DNA of 64,000 bases, from the NCBI GenBank assembly GCA_020073605.1, contig JAIQEW010000001.1, positions 372,001-436,000 of the forward strand, written 5' to 3'. The notes beneath the pieces were generated by a model that worked only from the letters and a program-made list of their open reading frames with translations, was not told the origin of the DNA and made no database searches. Shown one piece after another: positions 11,314 through 20,865 of the stretch (within the stretch, counting starts at the first letter, position 1; every line of letters starts with the position of its first letter). This DNA is from Terriglobia bacterium (lineage in GTDB: Bacteria; Acidobacteriota; Terriglobia; Acidiferrales; UBA7541). The translations under genes were made by a program, and so were the position numbers.

Positions 11314-12195
11314 TCAGCGTTTTCCGATCCGCTCCTCACCCGCGTAAATCACGAAGCGCCGTCCGCGCAGAAAACCGATCAGGGTGAGTCTCAACTCCCG
11401 CGCCAGCTGCACGGCAAGGCTGGATGGCGCCGAAACCGACGCGACCACCGGCAGGCCCGCCACGATCGCTTTCTGCACGATTTCGAAGCCGCCCCTCCCG
11501 CTGACGAGCAGAATTGCCTCCGCGAGCGGAACCCGGCCTTCCATCAGCGCCCAGCCGATTACCTTGTCCACCGCATTGTGTCGGCCGATATCTTCCCGCA
11601 GGACGAGCAATTCGCCGCTGGCATCGAAAAGCGCGGCGGCGTGAAGTCCTCCGGTTCGCCCGAAAACAGCTTGCGACGCGCGAAGCGCCTCCGGCAGGCG
11701 AACTAGAATGTCCGGATCGAGGCGAAAATCCGGGTTTGGCGGGGCCAGCGCCCGTGCGCGGATCGCGTCGATCGAAGCCTTTCCGCAGATTCCGCAGCTC
11801 GACGCCGCGAAGAAATGCCGGCGCATCTTTTCGAAATCCGGCGCAGCGTCCGGCGCCAGCTCGGCGCGGACCACATTCGCGCGATTCGCCTCCGTGTCTC
11901 CCTGATTCTCTTCCAGGGCGACGATTTGCGCGCGGCTCTGCACCAGGCCCTCGGTGAAGAGGAATCCTGCCGCCAGTTCGAGATCGTGCCCCGGCGTGCG
12001 CATCGTCACGCTCAGCGGATCCTTGCCGATGCGGATTTCCAGGGGCTCTTCAGCGGCGAGATAATCATCCTTGCGGGTGACTTTTCCGTCGTCCCATTCC
12101 GATACCTGCGTCAGATCGACGCTGCGCGCTTTTCGTGCCAAGGGAGATTCTCCGAGTCCACCTGACGACCTTCGCTCCGGCGGAACGCCAAGCAT
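11314..12195 (-). CDS. fdhD: Formate dehydrogenase accessory sulfurtransferase FdhD
   Basis: FdhD passes sulfur from the cysteine desulfurase IscS to the molybdenum/tungsten bis-MGD cofactor of formate dehydrogenases. The essential redox cysteines are visible in [10 protein letters not shown], followed by [23 protein letters not shown] and [12 protein letters not shown], all family hallmarks. The start is unclear: the ATG at 12195 (GGTGGA upstream) gives 293 residues, and a TTG at 12141 gives 275, closer to the usual length. No formate dehydrogenase is present in the window, so the client enzyme is encoded elsewhere. It may be a selenoprotein, given selB at 25.9-27.8 kb. Confidence 0.93.
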   Translation of the reverse strand: MLGVPPERRSSGGLGESPLARKARSVDLTQVSEWDDGKVTRKDDYLAAEEPLEIRIGKDPLSVTMRTPGHDLELAAGFLFTEGLVQSRAQIVALEENQGDTEANRANVVRAELAPDAAPDFEKMRRHFFAASSCGICGKASIDAIRARALAPPNPDFRLDPDILVRLPEALRASQAVFGRTGGLHAAALFDASGELLVLREDIGRHNAVDKVIGWALMEGRVPLAEAILLVSGRGGFEIVQKAIVAGLPVVASVSAPSSLAVQLARELRLTLIGFLRGRRFVIYAGEERIGKR

Positions 12196-12234
12196 ACATC
12201 CACCGTACGGCACACGGCGCGCCCAAAAACGGGT

Positions 12235-12267
12235 CTGGCCCGCCCCGAAGGAATCGGGGCGGGCCAG
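12235..12267 (-). terminator. Strong hairpin, probable terminator of the phosphoesterase gene
   Basis: A perfect 14-bp inverted repeat (12235-12248 and 12254-12267) with a 5-base loop lies between the phosphoesterase stop and fdhD. Read on the minus strand, a run of five T follows a few bases after the stem (12225-12229). The gap between stem and T-run makes it a non-ideal intrinsic terminator, but it probably separates the two minus-strand genes. Confidence 0.6.
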
Positions 12268-12314
12268 GGGGGCGTTGCTTGGTGTGGGGGACTGCGGGGA
12301 ATTCTTTTCTCGGT

Positions 12315-13862
12315 TTAGTGTTGATCGTGTTGTTGGACGATTTGGCCCGTCGACGGATCCAGGATCAAGGCCCTGCCGTCGGAGTCGTCGAAGTTGAACA
12401 AGCCGTCGAGCTTGCCCGCCGTTGCGTCTGTTGAGCCGTTGCCGATCCGGCCCAGGTTCCAATTGTCTTCGATGAACCGCACCACCGAGGAGAAATCGGT
12501 TACGCGATGATCCACATAGTTCGCTCGCGCATACGGTGACACCACCAGAAGGGGAAGCCGCGGGCCGAACCCGCACTTCCCATTTTGGATATCTCCCTGG
12601 GCGTCGATCGGCTTGGGTGTCCCGCAGTTGCCCGGTCCGAGGAGTTGATCGTCCGTCACGCTCGATTGGTTGACGATCGGCCCCATCTGGTGGTCATACC
12701 AGCCGTCGGAGTCGTCGTACGTGATGATGATCGCCGTGTCCTTCCAGTAGCCCGCTTGTTGGATCGCGTTGATCGTGTTCGCCAGAAAGAACTGCTCGTC
12801 GATCGGGTTGGAGTATCCCGCGTGGCCGTCCTCGATCGCGATGGCTTTCACGTAGCTGACTGCCGGTAGGTTGTGATTCTGTAGCGCCACGAAGAACTTG
12901 CTCAGATCGTACTCGTGATTGGCCTGGTCGGACTTGCCGATCATCGCGTCCGACGAAGGTCCCACATGGCTTGCGTTCAGCGTCGATGTCCAGTACTGAA
13001 ACCACGCGTGATGCGGAATGTAGTCGGTTGTCGTGAGGCCGGTGATGCCCGTGTGCGTCGCGGCGCAATTCGCGAATCCGCCCATGAACGAGCCCCACGT
13101 GATGCCTGCCTCGTTCATGAGGTCTCCCACGTTCTTCCCGGACATGTTGATCTGCGTCCGCTTCGGATTCGAGCACACGTCGCCCGCCGGATCCGCATCG
13201 CCGATCACCGCGCCTGAGCTGGCCGCGTTCGCAATGAAACCCTTGCCCGAGAGCCCGTTCTGCACGATTCCCAGGTACGTGTTGCCCGCCACCACGTTGA
13301 GCGCTCCCGGTGTCGATGGTCCGAACGTTGTCCCGAAGAAGTTGTCGCTCATCGCGAAATGCTGCGCGTAGTTCCAGATCGCAGTCACTGTGTTGCCGTC
13401 GTAGTAGCCCATCGTGCTCGTCTTGCCCAGCGCCGCGTCGTTGCAGCTCTTGAGCAGGAATTGATCCATCAGCCCGCCGTGGGCAAAGAGCTGTTCGTCG
13501 CCGTAGTTGTGATCCTGATCGCAGGTGTTCGGTACGCTGCGGTCGATCCGGAACGGGTTCACGCCGTTCGGATTGTTGGTAAGCAGCCCGGATGTTTCGA
13601 GGTTGTTCACCCGCGCCGTGTTCGGCTTCGGGCCGAAGAAGTAGACGCTGCCGTCCTTATTCGGTGCCGCGTGCGGATAGGTCCCGAAGTAGTGGTCGAA
13701 CGACACATTCTCTTGAAAAATCACCACCACGTGCTTGATGGGCGTGCTCGTCTGAAGATGATCGCCGTCATGGTCTCCGGCCAATGCCCCGCTCGGGGTC
13801 ATGGCGGCCAAGCCGCATGCCAGCACCGCTGTCCCGAGCCATCCAAAATGTTTCCGAATCAT
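12315..13862 (-). CDS. Secreted phosphoesterase (phospholipase C / acid phosphatase family)
   Basis: Exported hydrolase of 515 residues in the phosphoesterase family that includes non-haemolytic phospholipases C and acid phosphatases. A signal peptide occupies about residues 1-28 (MIRKHFGWLGTAVLACGLAA, ending ALAG). The mature N-terminus has the conserved IKHVVVIFQENVSFDHYFGT motif, whose Glu/Asn/Asp residues bind the active-site metal. Further conserved segments are MGYYDGNTV, EDGHAGYSNPIDEQ and ITYDDSDGWYDH. It probably releases phosphate from phospholipids or organic phosphates outside the cytoplasm. It is transcribed alone. Confidence 0.9.
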   Translation of the reverse strand: MIRKHFGWLGTAVLACGLAAMTPSGALAGDHDGDHLQTSTPIKHVVVIFQENVSFDHYFGTYPHAAPNKDGSVYFFGPKPNTARVNNLETSGLLTNNPNGVNPFRIDRSVPNTCDQDHNYGDEQLFAHGGLMDQFLLKSCNDAALGKTSTMGYYDGNTVTAIWNYAQHFAMSDNFFGTTFGPSTPGALNVVAGNTYLGIVQNGLSGKGFIANAASSGAVIGDADPAGDVCSNPKRTQINMSGKNVGDLMNEAGITWGSFMGGFANCAATHTGITGLTTTDYIPHHAWFQYWTSTLNASHVGPSSDAMIGKSDQANHEYDLSKFFVALQNHNLPAVSYVKAIAIEDGHAGYSNPIDEQFFLANTINAIQQAGYWKDTAIIITYDDSDGWYDHQMGPIVNQSSVTDDQLLGPGNCGTPKPIDAQGDIQNGKCGFGPRLPLLVVSPYARANYVDHRVTDFSSVVRFIEDNWNLGRIGNGSTDATAGKLDGLFNFDDSDGRALILDPSTGQIVQQHDQH

Positions 13863-14230
13863 GGAGTCTCCTTGTGTGCGAATCTCGCGGTTTGAATCCG
13901 CTTCCCCGCAGCGGGGACGCTGGCCGCCGGGCGCGGCGGTCTAGGGACTTTGCGGACTCAAACGCGTGCACGAGTTGGATACGCGAGGGTTGTTATCGCC
14001 AGATGACACGCGGATTAAATGTGGCTCAGGCGGTCACGCGTCCTTCACGGTGAATTCATTCTGCTGCAACGCGGAACTCCCGGTCCCTGCGGTGGGTTCT
14101 TCCGTGAACCGGTAGATGCCCTGTAGGCCCTTCGACGCCCTTCCCTTGCCTGTTCTTGGCGCTGCTGCTAAACTATCGCGGCAAGAGCTGGACTGCCGCT
14201 CCTGCCATACTCTCCGTAGAAGGTTTATCA
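13863..14230. other. Intergenic region between divergent phosphoesterase and yebC
   Basis: This 368-bp stretch has no convincing gene. It must hold the promoter of the minus-strand phosphoesterase and of yebC. A weak sigma70-like pair for yebC, TTGCCT (14146-14151) and TAAACT (14169-14174) with a 17-base spacer, is the only candidate I can point to. No riboswitch or tRNA was recognised. Confidence 0.4.
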
Positions 14231-14983
14231 ATGTCCGGACACTCGAAATGGGCCACGATCAAGCACAAGAAAGCGGCTACCGACGCTCGCCGCGGCAAGA
14301 TTTTCACCAAGCTAATCCGCGAGTTGACGATTGCGACTCGTACCGGCGGGGCTGATCCGGTCACGAATCCCCGCCTTCGGACCGCCATTCTGACAGCCAA
14401 GGGCGAGAACATGCCCAACGACAATATTGAGCGTGCCATCCAGCGCGGCGCCGGAACCCTCGAGGGTGAGACTCTTGATGAGGTGACCTTTGAAGGATAT
14501 GGCCCCGGCGGAGTAGGCGTCCTCGTTCAGGTTGTCACCAACAACCGCAACCGCATCGTCAGCGAAATCCGCCACATGTTCTCAAAGAATGGCGGCAACA
14601 TGGCGGAAACGGGCGCCGTTGGCTGGATGTTCCAGCGCAAAGGCGACATCGTCGTCCCCAAGGAGCAGGCGGACGAAGACAAGATGCTCGGCATCGTCCT
14701 CGATGCTGGCGCGGATGACATGCGCGACGACGGCTCGTTCTGGGAAGTAATGACTCCTCCCGAGGCCATGGAAAAAGTCCGTGAGGCTCTCACAGCCGCC
14801 GGAATCACGCCGTCTTCAGCCGAGGTGTCCTGGGTGCCGCAGAACTACGTCAAGTTGACCGGGGCGCAGGCGCAGCAAATGCTGCGAATGGTTGAGACGC
14901 TCGAAGATCACGACGATGTGCAGCACGTTTACGCGAACTTCGATATCGACGAAAAAGAAATCCAGGCCGCCGTGGCCGGATAG
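14231..14983 (+). CDS. yebC: YebC/PmpR family regulator (TACO1-like)
   Basis: Widely conserved 250-residue protein reported to act as a DNA-binding regulator and, in recent work, to help ribosomes through proline-rich stretches. The N-terminus SGHSKWATIKHKKAATDARR is the family signature, followed by GGADPVTNPRLR and the central EGYGPGGVGVLV motif. The ATG at 14231 is chosen because the signature begins there. It precedes ruvC by 76 bases on the same strand, the classical yebC-ruvC association seen in many bacteria. Confidence 0.96.
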   Translation: MSGHSKWATIKHKKAATDARRGKIFTKLIRELTIATRTGGADPVTNPRLRTAILTAKGENMPNDNIERAIQRGAGTLEGETLDEVTFEGYGPGGVGVLVQVVTNNRNRIVSEIRHMFSKNGGNMAETGAVGWMFQRKGDIVVPKEQADEDKMLGIVLDAGADDMRDDGSFWEVMTPPEAMEKVREALTAAGITPSSAEVSWVPQNYVKLTGAQAQQMLRMVETLEDHDDVQHVYANFDIDEKEIQAAVAG

Positions 14984-15059
14984 TCTCCTTCGCGCGGCCT
15001 TGTATCGAAAAAACACTACCCTCCGCTTCCGGCCCGCACGTACACTTGTGCCGGCCGGC

Positions 15060-15674
15060 ATGTCTTCCCATCCCTCACATTCGGGTACGTCCGCACGCAA
15101 ACTGCGCGTTCTGGGCGTGGACCCGGCCGTCGTGGGTGCGACCGGCTACGGCGTGATCGAAATGGACGGCTCTCGCGCGCGCCTCATGCGATTCGGCGCG
15201 CTGAAGCTTCCGGCGCGCGTCACGTTTGCAGTCCGCTTGCGCGAAATTCACTTCCTGATTTCCGGGCTCGTCGAGCAGTTCACGCCGGATGCCGTCGCGG
15301 TCGAATCCGTGTTTACGGCGCTCAACATGAGAACAGCCCTCAAGCTCGCCGAGATGCGAGGCGTCGTTTTGCTGGCCGCCGCGCAGGCACACATTCCCGC
15401 TCATAGTTACTCGCCGCGGGAGGTGAAGGCCAGCGTTGCCGGTTTCGGCGCCGCTTCGAAGCAGCAGATTCAGCAGATGGTGCGATCGCTCCTCGACCTC
15501 CCGTTTTGCCCCGAGCCGGCTGACGCCTCCGACGCTCTCGCCGTGGCGCTCTGCCACGCGCAGGTGTCCCGGTCCCGCGACCGCCTTGCCGCGGCCGCCG
15601 GGCGCCGGTCCGGTCTCCCGATTGCAGGCAGCGTGTCCCGGGCGTCGGGCATCTTGATCCCGCGTGCACGATGA
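15060..15674 (+). CDS. ruvC: Holliday junction endonuclease RuvC
   Basis: Resolvase that cleaves Holliday junctions together with RuvAB. The RNase H-like fold residues are visible: Asp21 in LGVDPA, Glu82 in AVESVF, and Asp155/Asp158 in PADASDALAVALCH, matching the four acidic residues of E. coli RuvC. The ATG at 15060 gives 204 residues; the first ~14 are extra compared with the family core. ruvA and ruvB are not adjacent. Its stop overlaps the start of the next gene (ATGA). Confidence 0.94.
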   Translation: MSSHPSHSGTSARKLRVLGVDPAVVGATGYGVIEMDGSRARLMRFGALKLPARVTFAVRLREIHFLISGLVEQFTPDAVAVESVFTALNMRTALKLAEMRGVVLLAAAQAHIPAHSYSPREVKASVAGFGAASKQQIQQMVRSLLDLPFCPEPADASDALAVALCHAQVSRSRDRLAAAAGRRSGLPIAGSVSRASGILIPRAR

Positions 15675-16348
15675 TTCCTTCGACGATGCAACGTTGTCTC
15701 CGCGCACTGGCTCTCCCGCTCGTTCTCGGCGCCGTCCTTGCGGCCGTTCCGCGCGTTGAAGCGGATACCCGCGCTGACGGCGCGACCATCACCTACCGCA
15801 AAGTATTCAAGACGAGCTATCCGGAGTTCGTTGAAATCAAGGTAAGTGAATCCGGCTCGGGCACCTTCGACATCCGGCAGCTGGACGACGAATCGAATCC
15901 CCGGCCCATGGAAATCGGCGCGCCCCTGGCGCAAAGGATTTTTGACCTCGCCGCGAAGCTCCACAATTTCGATGGGATCGACCTCGAAATGCACCGCCGG
16001 ATCGCGAACCTCGGGGAGAAGACCTTCCGCTACGACCGCGGCAGCGAAACGCATCAAGTCGCGTTCAACTACACGCTCGACCGTTCCGCCGCGCAGTTGC
16101 TCGAAATCTTCGAAAGCCTCGCGCGCCAGGAGACCGATCTTTCCGATCTCAAGCGCACGATGCGCTACGATCGGCTCGGGGTCAACGACGTGATCCAGCA
16201 AATCGAGAAGGACTACGACCGGAAACTCCTTCCCGAACCCGAGCAGTTCCTGGCCTCGCTCGACCAGGTTGCCGCGGACGAGCATTTCATCGACATTGCC
16301 CGCCAGCGCGCCCGCACGCTCGCCGGCCGTATCCGCGCCGCCCGCTGA
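15671..16348 (+). CDS. Exported hypothetical protein
   Basis: A 225-residue protein with a signal peptide (about 1-31, LALPLVLGAVLAAVPRVEA). The mature part is mixed alpha/beta and hydrophilic, with no motif that I recognise. It overlaps ruvC by four bases and is therefore co-transcribed with yebC-ruvC, although secretion suggests an unrelated envelope role. Codon use and GC content resemble the neighbours. Confidence 0.75.
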   Translation: MIPSTMQRCLRALALPLVLGAVLAAVPRVEADTRADGATITYRKVFKTSYPEFVEIKVSESGSGTFDIRQLDDESNPRPMEIGAPLAQRIFDLAAKLHNFDGIDLEMHRRIANLGEKTFRYDRGSETHQVAFNYTLDRSAAQLLEIFESLARQETDLSDLKRTMRYDRLGVNDVIQQIEKDYDRKLLPEPEQFLASLDQVAADEHFIDIARQRARTLAGRIRAAR

Positions 16349-16416
16349 TTGCATTTCTCGCAACTTTTCGTGCGCGGCCGTCCATCCTTTCGGAACTTTG
16401 ATAGCATCGGACGGAA

Positions 16417-19149
16417 ATGACAACCATGCGTCCCCCTCACACTTTGCCAGTCGCTCTTTTGGCGGTTTTTGCCTTTCTTTCACTCGTTCCCACGCGCACT
16501 TCCGCGCAGGCGAATAACGCCCGGCCGCGCATCACGCAGGCCGTGGACGACGCTCGGACCACCGTGCTTCGCGGCAATACGCATCCCCTCGCGCGGCCGG
16601 AGTTCGATCGCGGCTTGGCGTCCGGCAATCTTCCGATGGAGCGCATGCTGCTCGTCCTCAAGCGCAGCCCCGAGCAGGAGGCTGCTCTCCAGAACCTGAT
16701 GGCCGAGCAGCAGGACCGGACCTCCCCGAACTTTCACAAGTGGCTCACGCCGGTCCAATTCGGCCAGCAGTTCGGACCCTCCGACCTCGACATCCAGACG
16801 ATCACCCGATGGCTCGAATCGCACGGCTTTCAGGTAGCGCCGGTCTCAAACGGCCGCACCGTGATCGAGTTTTCAGGCACCGCCGCTCAGGTCCAGCAGG
16901 CGTTTCACGCGCCCATCCACAACTTCGTCGTGGAAGGCGAGAGCCACTGGGCCAACGTAAGCGACCCCTCGATTCCCGCGGCGCTCGCTCCCGTCGTCGC
17001 CGGCGTCAGTTCGCTTCACAATTTCTTCCCCAAGCCGATGAGCCACGTTGCGAGCGCCTCTTCGCGCCGGCTTAGTGCTCTTGATTCGTCTTCCCCGCAG
17101 CCGCAGGTCACTTTTACGTCATCTATTCCATGCGGCTTGACCAGCGTGCTCGCATGCTTTGGGCTGGGGCCTTTCGACTTCGCCACGATCTACAACGTGC
17201 TGCCCCTCTGGAATGCGGGTATCGACGGCACCGGGGTGACAATCGCGATTGTGGCCACTAGCAACATCGACGTCCGCGATGTGCGCGATTTCAGGAGCAT
17301 GTTCGGCCTCCCCACGAAAGACCCCATCATTACCGTGAACGGCGCCGATCCGGGGCGCTTGCCAAGCGGCTTTGAGGTCGAAGCAATCCTCGATGTTGAG
17401 TGGTCGGGATCCGTGGCCAGGAATGCTGACATCAATTTGGTCGTCTCGAGGACCGGGGCCTCATTTGGCGGCGATCTTTCCGCCACGTTTATCGTCAACG
17501 AATCTTCGCCCCCCGCGATCCTGAGCGAAAGCTTCGGCGAATGCGAGTTGTTCATTGGAACCACTCACAATGCCTTCTATAACACGACGTGGCAGCAGGC
17601 GGCCGCCGAGGGAATCACCGTCCTGGTTTCGAGCGGGGACCAGGGCTCGGCTGGCTGCGACTTCGTTTCGGGCAGCGCTTCCAAGCAGCCGGCGGTTTCA
17701 GGCCTTGCTGTTAATGGCATTGCCTCCACGCCATTCAACGTTGCCGTCGGCGGCACGGAATTCGATGACATCGCAAATCCGGCGCCCTTTTGGAATGCAA
17801 ACAATGCAGCCGGCACCTTCGCGTCCGCCCTGAAATACATTCCGGAGAGGACGTACAACGACTCCTGCGCCTCCGCCGCGGTTGTCGATTTCTTTACCGA
17901 GTCCGACGCGACAACTGCCTGCAACGATACGTTCGTCCAAAACTATCTCGCGACGACGAATACGACCTCGCCCAACCCCGGCTTTGTGGTTACCGTCGGT
18001 GGCTCAGGGGGCCCCAGCAGTTGCACCTCCTCTGATGGCATTAATCCATCGAGCTGCACCGGCGGCTACGCGAAACCCACCTGGCAGCAGGGCGGCGTTA
18101 CGCCGAGCGATGGCAAGCGCGATCTTCCCGATGTCTCTTTGTTCGCGGGCGACGGTACGATCTCCGGAAGCTTTTACGTCGTTTGTGAGCGGGATTTTCC
18201 TGGCAATGGCAATCTTCCCTGCACTTTGACAGGCAGCAACCCCGTTTTCCTGGGTGCCGGAGGCACATCCGTTTCGGCGCAGGTGTTTGCCGGGATCGTG
18301 GCGCTGATCGATCAGAAATACGAAGACAAGCAGGGCCTCATCAATCCGGCGCTCTACACGCTGGCGGCCACCTCGGGAAAGACGTGCGCCTCGATACAGA
18401 ATCCCGCGAGCACCTGCGTTTTCTACGACGTTACGAAGGATACGATTGCCATGCCGTGCCAGCTGGGAAAGCCGGATTGCTTAGGCAACATGGCCATCGG
18501 CATCCTCTCCGGCTATGACGCCGGGACCGGCTACGACCTGGCCACGGGCCTTGGATCCGTCAACGCCACCAACCTCGTCAACGCGAGCGGCTTCGCATCG
18601 ACCACCGGCGGCAATGACTTCTCCCTGTCTCTCAGCTCCCCGACCGTGACGGTAACGAGGGGCAGCACAAATACAGTCACGCTCAACGTCGTCGGCAACG
18701 GCAGCTACAACGGCACGATCAATTTCACTTCCGCATCCTGCTCGAGCCTGCCGTCTGAATCCAGTTGCAGCTTCAACCCGCCCTCGATCACCGGCAGTGG
18801 ATCGACCGTCGTCACGATCTCCGCAACCGCGCCAAGCATGTTGACGCCGCTCAGCCGGCCCGATCGCATCGGCTGGCCCGGCACGGGAACCATGGTGACG
18901 CTCGTCGCGGCCTTCTGTATCTGCCTCTTCATGTTTGGTCTTGGCCAGGCGAAGCGTCGCGTGGGCGCGGTTCTCGTCTTGGCGGTTCTCGCGGTGGCGG
19001 CTGTTAACGTCGGCTGCGGTGGCGGAGGTGGTGGCGGTGGCGGGGGCGGCGGTAACCCCGGCACGCCGACAGGCACAACGTCCATCGTCGTCACAGCGAC
19101 GAGCGGGACGATTCACCGTTCGATAGCTGTGACGCTCACTGTGAATTGA
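16417..19149 (+). CDS. S53 family (sedolisin/kumamolisin-like) serine-carboxyl peptidase
   Basis: Large secreted protease of 910 residues. Order of parts: signal peptide (about 1-31); pro-kumamolisin activation domain (about 60-210, including LVLKRSPEQEAALQ and WLTPVQFGQQFGPS); peptidase domain with Glu322 and Asp326 in EAILD, oxyanion Asp408 in SSGDQG and nucleophile Ser618 in GGTSVSA; an Ig-like region (about 725-810); a hydrophobic segment; and a run of twelve glycines after a cysteine. S53 enzymes are typically acid-active. The tail suggests anchoring or a stalk. Such proteases are expanded in Acidobacteriota. Confidence 0.92.
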   Translation: MTTMRPPHTLPVALLAVFAFLSLVPTRTSAQANNARPRITQAVDDARTTVLRGNTHPLARPEFDRGLASGNLPMERMLLVLKRSPEQEAALQNLMAEQQDRTSPNFHKWLTPVQFGQQFGPSDLDIQTITRWLESHGFQVAPVSNGRTVIEFSGTAAQVQQAFHAPIHNFVVEGESHWANVSDPSIPAALAPVVAGVSSLHNFFPKPMSHVASASSRRLSALDSSSPQPQVTFTSSIPCGLTSVLACFGLGPFDFATIYNVLPLWNAGIDGTGVTIAIVATSNIDVRDVRDFRSMFGLPTKDPIITVNGADPGRLPSGFEVEAILDVEWSGSVARNADINLVVSRTGASFGGDLSATFIVNESSPPAILSESFGECELFIGTTHNAFYNTTWQQAAAEGITVLVSSGDQGSAGCDFVSGSASKQPAVSGLAVNGIASTPFNVAVGGTEFDDIANPAPFWNANNAAGTFASALKYIPERTYNDSCASAAVVDFFTESDATTACNDTFVQNYLATTNTTSPNPGFVVTVGGSGGPSSCTSSDGINPSSCTGGYAKPTWQQGGVTPSDGKRDLPDVSLFAGDGTISGSFYVVCERDFPGNGNLPCTLTGSNPVFLGAGGTSVSAQVFAGIVALIDQKYEDKQGLINPALYTLAATSGKTCASIQNPASTCVFYDVTKDTIAMPCQLGKPDCLGNMAIGILSGYDAGTGYDLATGLGSVNATNLVNASGFASTTGGNDFSLSLSSPTVTVTRGSTNTVTLNVVGNGSYNGTINFTSASCSSLPSESSCSFNPPSITGSGSTVVTISATAPSMLTPLSRPDRIGWPGTGTMVTLVAAFCICLFMFGLGQAKRRVGAVLVLAVLAVAAVNVGCGGGGGGGGGGGGNPGTPTGTTSIVVTATSGTIHRSIAVTLTVN

Positions 19150-19200
19150 AGCCTATAGCCGCGGCGAGCGCGATGGCTCCACGGCGGAGCGCCTGATGGC

Positions 19201-20004
19201 TCAGCGGAGAACGATCCCCGCGTAGCCGACCACCTGATCGAGGTCGCCGGTGACATCTCCGGACGTCGCGTAGCGGACGAGCGTCGCTTCCTTCGCTCCC
19301 AGCTTCCGCACGGCGACGAGCATCGCCACCGTCGCCGCGTACCCGCACATCGAGATTCCTTCGTTCCGCACGGTGTCGTAGAGGCCGCGCGGATCGAGCG
19401 CCAGAATCCGCGCGATCGCCTTGTGGTCCTTCACGCGCGTGATCGCATCGCTTTCGTAGTGATTCATGTCCGAGCTTGCAATCACGAGCACCGGCTCCTT
19501 CTGTCCCGCTACCACCTGCGCGACCGCCCGCCCCAGCTCTTCGATCGCGGGATAGCGGTCCGTCCCCAGCACCACGGGCACGAAGCGAAAATCCCGTGCG
19601 AGCCTTTGCAGGAATGGAAGCTGCACTTCGAGAGAGTGCTCCCGCTCGTGTGCGACCGCGTCTTCGCGCAGCAGCGGACAGATGCGCGCCAGTTCCCGCG
19701 CCAGCGCGGAATCGATCTGCGCTTCTCCGAAGGGCGTGGCAAAACTTCCCTCCGTGAGGATTGCCATCGGCTGGCCCTGGGGATAATGCCGCGGCCCGAG
19801 CAGGATGCATCGCGCGGGAATCTCAAGCGAGGAATAGACGGCTCCGGCAACGTGCCCGGAATATGGGTAGCCCGCGTGCGGCACCACGCATCCGCGCGCC
19901 GGCAACTTCTTCGTCGCCGCGGATGTGTACTCGTCGATTTGCCGGGAGAGTTCTCGCGGGTGCGATGGATAGAAGCGGCCGGCGACAGCGGGCGGGCGAA
20001 TCAT
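19201..20004 (-). CDS. amrB: AmmeMemoRadiSam system protein B (MEMO1 family)
   Basis: A 267-residue Memo-family protein, structurally related to extradiol dioxygenases. Family features are the RPPAVAGRFYP start, VVPHAGYPYSG, LLGPRHY, the REHSLEVQLPFLQ segment and SSDMNHYE with metal-binding His/Asp residues. In other bacteria it is encoded with an AMMECR1-domain protein and a radical SAM protein. Neither partner is adjacent here, so if the system is complete the parts are dispersed. The function is unknown. Confidence 0.92.
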   Translation of the reverse strand: MIRPPAVAGRFYPSHPRELSRQIDEYTSAATKKLPARGCVVPHAGYPYSGHVAGAVYSSLEIPARCILLGPRHYPQGQPMAILTEGSFATPFGEAQIDSALARELARICPLLREDAVAHEREHSLEVQLPFLQRLARDFRFVPVVLGTDRYPAIEELGRAVAQVVAGQKEPVLVIASSDMNHYESDAITRVKDHKAIARILALDPRGLYDTVRNEGISMCGYAATVAMLVAVRKLGAKEATLVRYATSGDVTGDLDQVVGYAGIVLR

Positions 20005-20035
20005 GAATTTGCGGGTGCTGGGCGTGCAGCGGAAA

Positions 20036-20446
20036 TCAGAGCGGTTTCGATGGCTTGCCGTGGATCTTGAGAGCGATTGTTTGACCGTTCATGTACAGGA
20101 TGCTTACCTTGTCGCCGTATTGAAAGCCGCCCTGGTCCAGGATCGCCTGCATCTTGTCTTTCAGTTCCGGTGCAAAGTTGAAGGTGTGAATCGCCATCCC
20201 ATTGGCCTGTTCGCGGACGATGATCGAATTCGCGTCCGCATGGACCACTTCCGCTTTGAGCCAGTTGCCGTCCTTGGGGGTGCCCTTCGGCGTCGCCGCT
20301 TTGATGATCTTGGTGACGATGGGCGCCGCTATCGCCTCACCCGCTGCCGCCGCAGCTGCCTCTGCTTGTGCCCGCGCGGGGCTGGCGGAAATCGCCAGTG
20401 CAGCGGCGAGCGCGAACGAAAAGGCGAGAATCTTATAGTTCTTCAT
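20036..20446 (-). CDS. Exported small hypothetical protein
   Basis: A 136-residue protein with a signal peptide (about 1-26, ILAFSFALAAALAISASP, ending ARAQ) and an Ala-rich segment. A compact, likely beta-rich domain follows (AEVVHADANSIIVREQ through GDKVSILYMNGQTIALKI). It resembles small periplasmic proteins common in Acidobacteria, but I do not recognise a named family. Its start overlaps the end of the upstream gene by 14 bases, so the two are probably co-transcribed. Confidence 0.7.
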   Translation of the reverse strand: MKNYKILAFSFALAAALAISASPARAQAEAAAAAAGEAIAAPIVTKIIKAATPKGTPKDGNWLKAEVVHADANSIIVREQANGMAIHTFNFAPELKDKMQAILDQGGFQYGDKVSILYMNGQTIALKIHGKPSKPL

Positions 20447-20771
20447 CGAAGGAAATCTTCAGCGACTTCAGAAACTTGATGTCTTGCGGGGTGATCTCCA
20501 CCTTGGGCTCCATGTGCTCTTCGTCGAGCACTTCCTCGTCCACGCGAATGTGCAGGGATTCCAGGAAGCGCCGGTCCTGCGAGGTCATCTTGGCATCCGG
20601 ACCCGTGCGCCGCGCCAATCCGATCGTGGCGTCGAGTTTCAGCACGATGTCGAAGCCGGCCGCGCGCACTCCGGCGATCGCCTCGGCGATGCGCTCGGAA
20701 TCCGACACGGTGTCGTTGATGGCGTGTCCCAGCTCTCTCAGCAACTGCTTCATGCGGTCGTCGAGTTGCAA
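20433..20771 (-). CDS. Hypothetical protein with a duplicated 20-residue motif
   Basis: A 112-residue, acidic cytoplasmic protein. The first half is helical (MKQLLRELGHAINDTVSDSE). The second half carries two copies of one motif: MTSQDRRFLESLHIRVDEE (62-80) and ITPQDIKFLKSLKISFDEE (93-111). The TTG start at 20771 is preferred because GAGGTGA lies about eight bases upstream; an ATG at 20753 is the alternative. It overlaps the following exported protein gene. No known family is recognised. Confidence 0.65.
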   Translation of the reverse strand: MQLDDRMKQLLRELGHAINDTVSDSERIAEAIAGVRAAGFDIVLKLDATIGLARRTGPDAKMTSQDRRFLESLHIRVDEEVLDEEHMEPKVEITPQDIKFLKSLKISFDEEL

Positions 20772-20865
20772 GGGGGCATCACCTCCCGAAAGCCTCTTAC
20801 TTCGCTCATTCTAGGGCTGAGGCACGCCCGGCACAAGTGCCAGTATGTTCGCCGATCCTCTAGCG

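Noticed and set aside
12196..12576. A longer FdhD start reaching into the phosphoesterase gene.
   Set aside because: It crosses the hairpin terminator and the end of the neighbouring gene, and FdhD proteins are normally about 275 residues.
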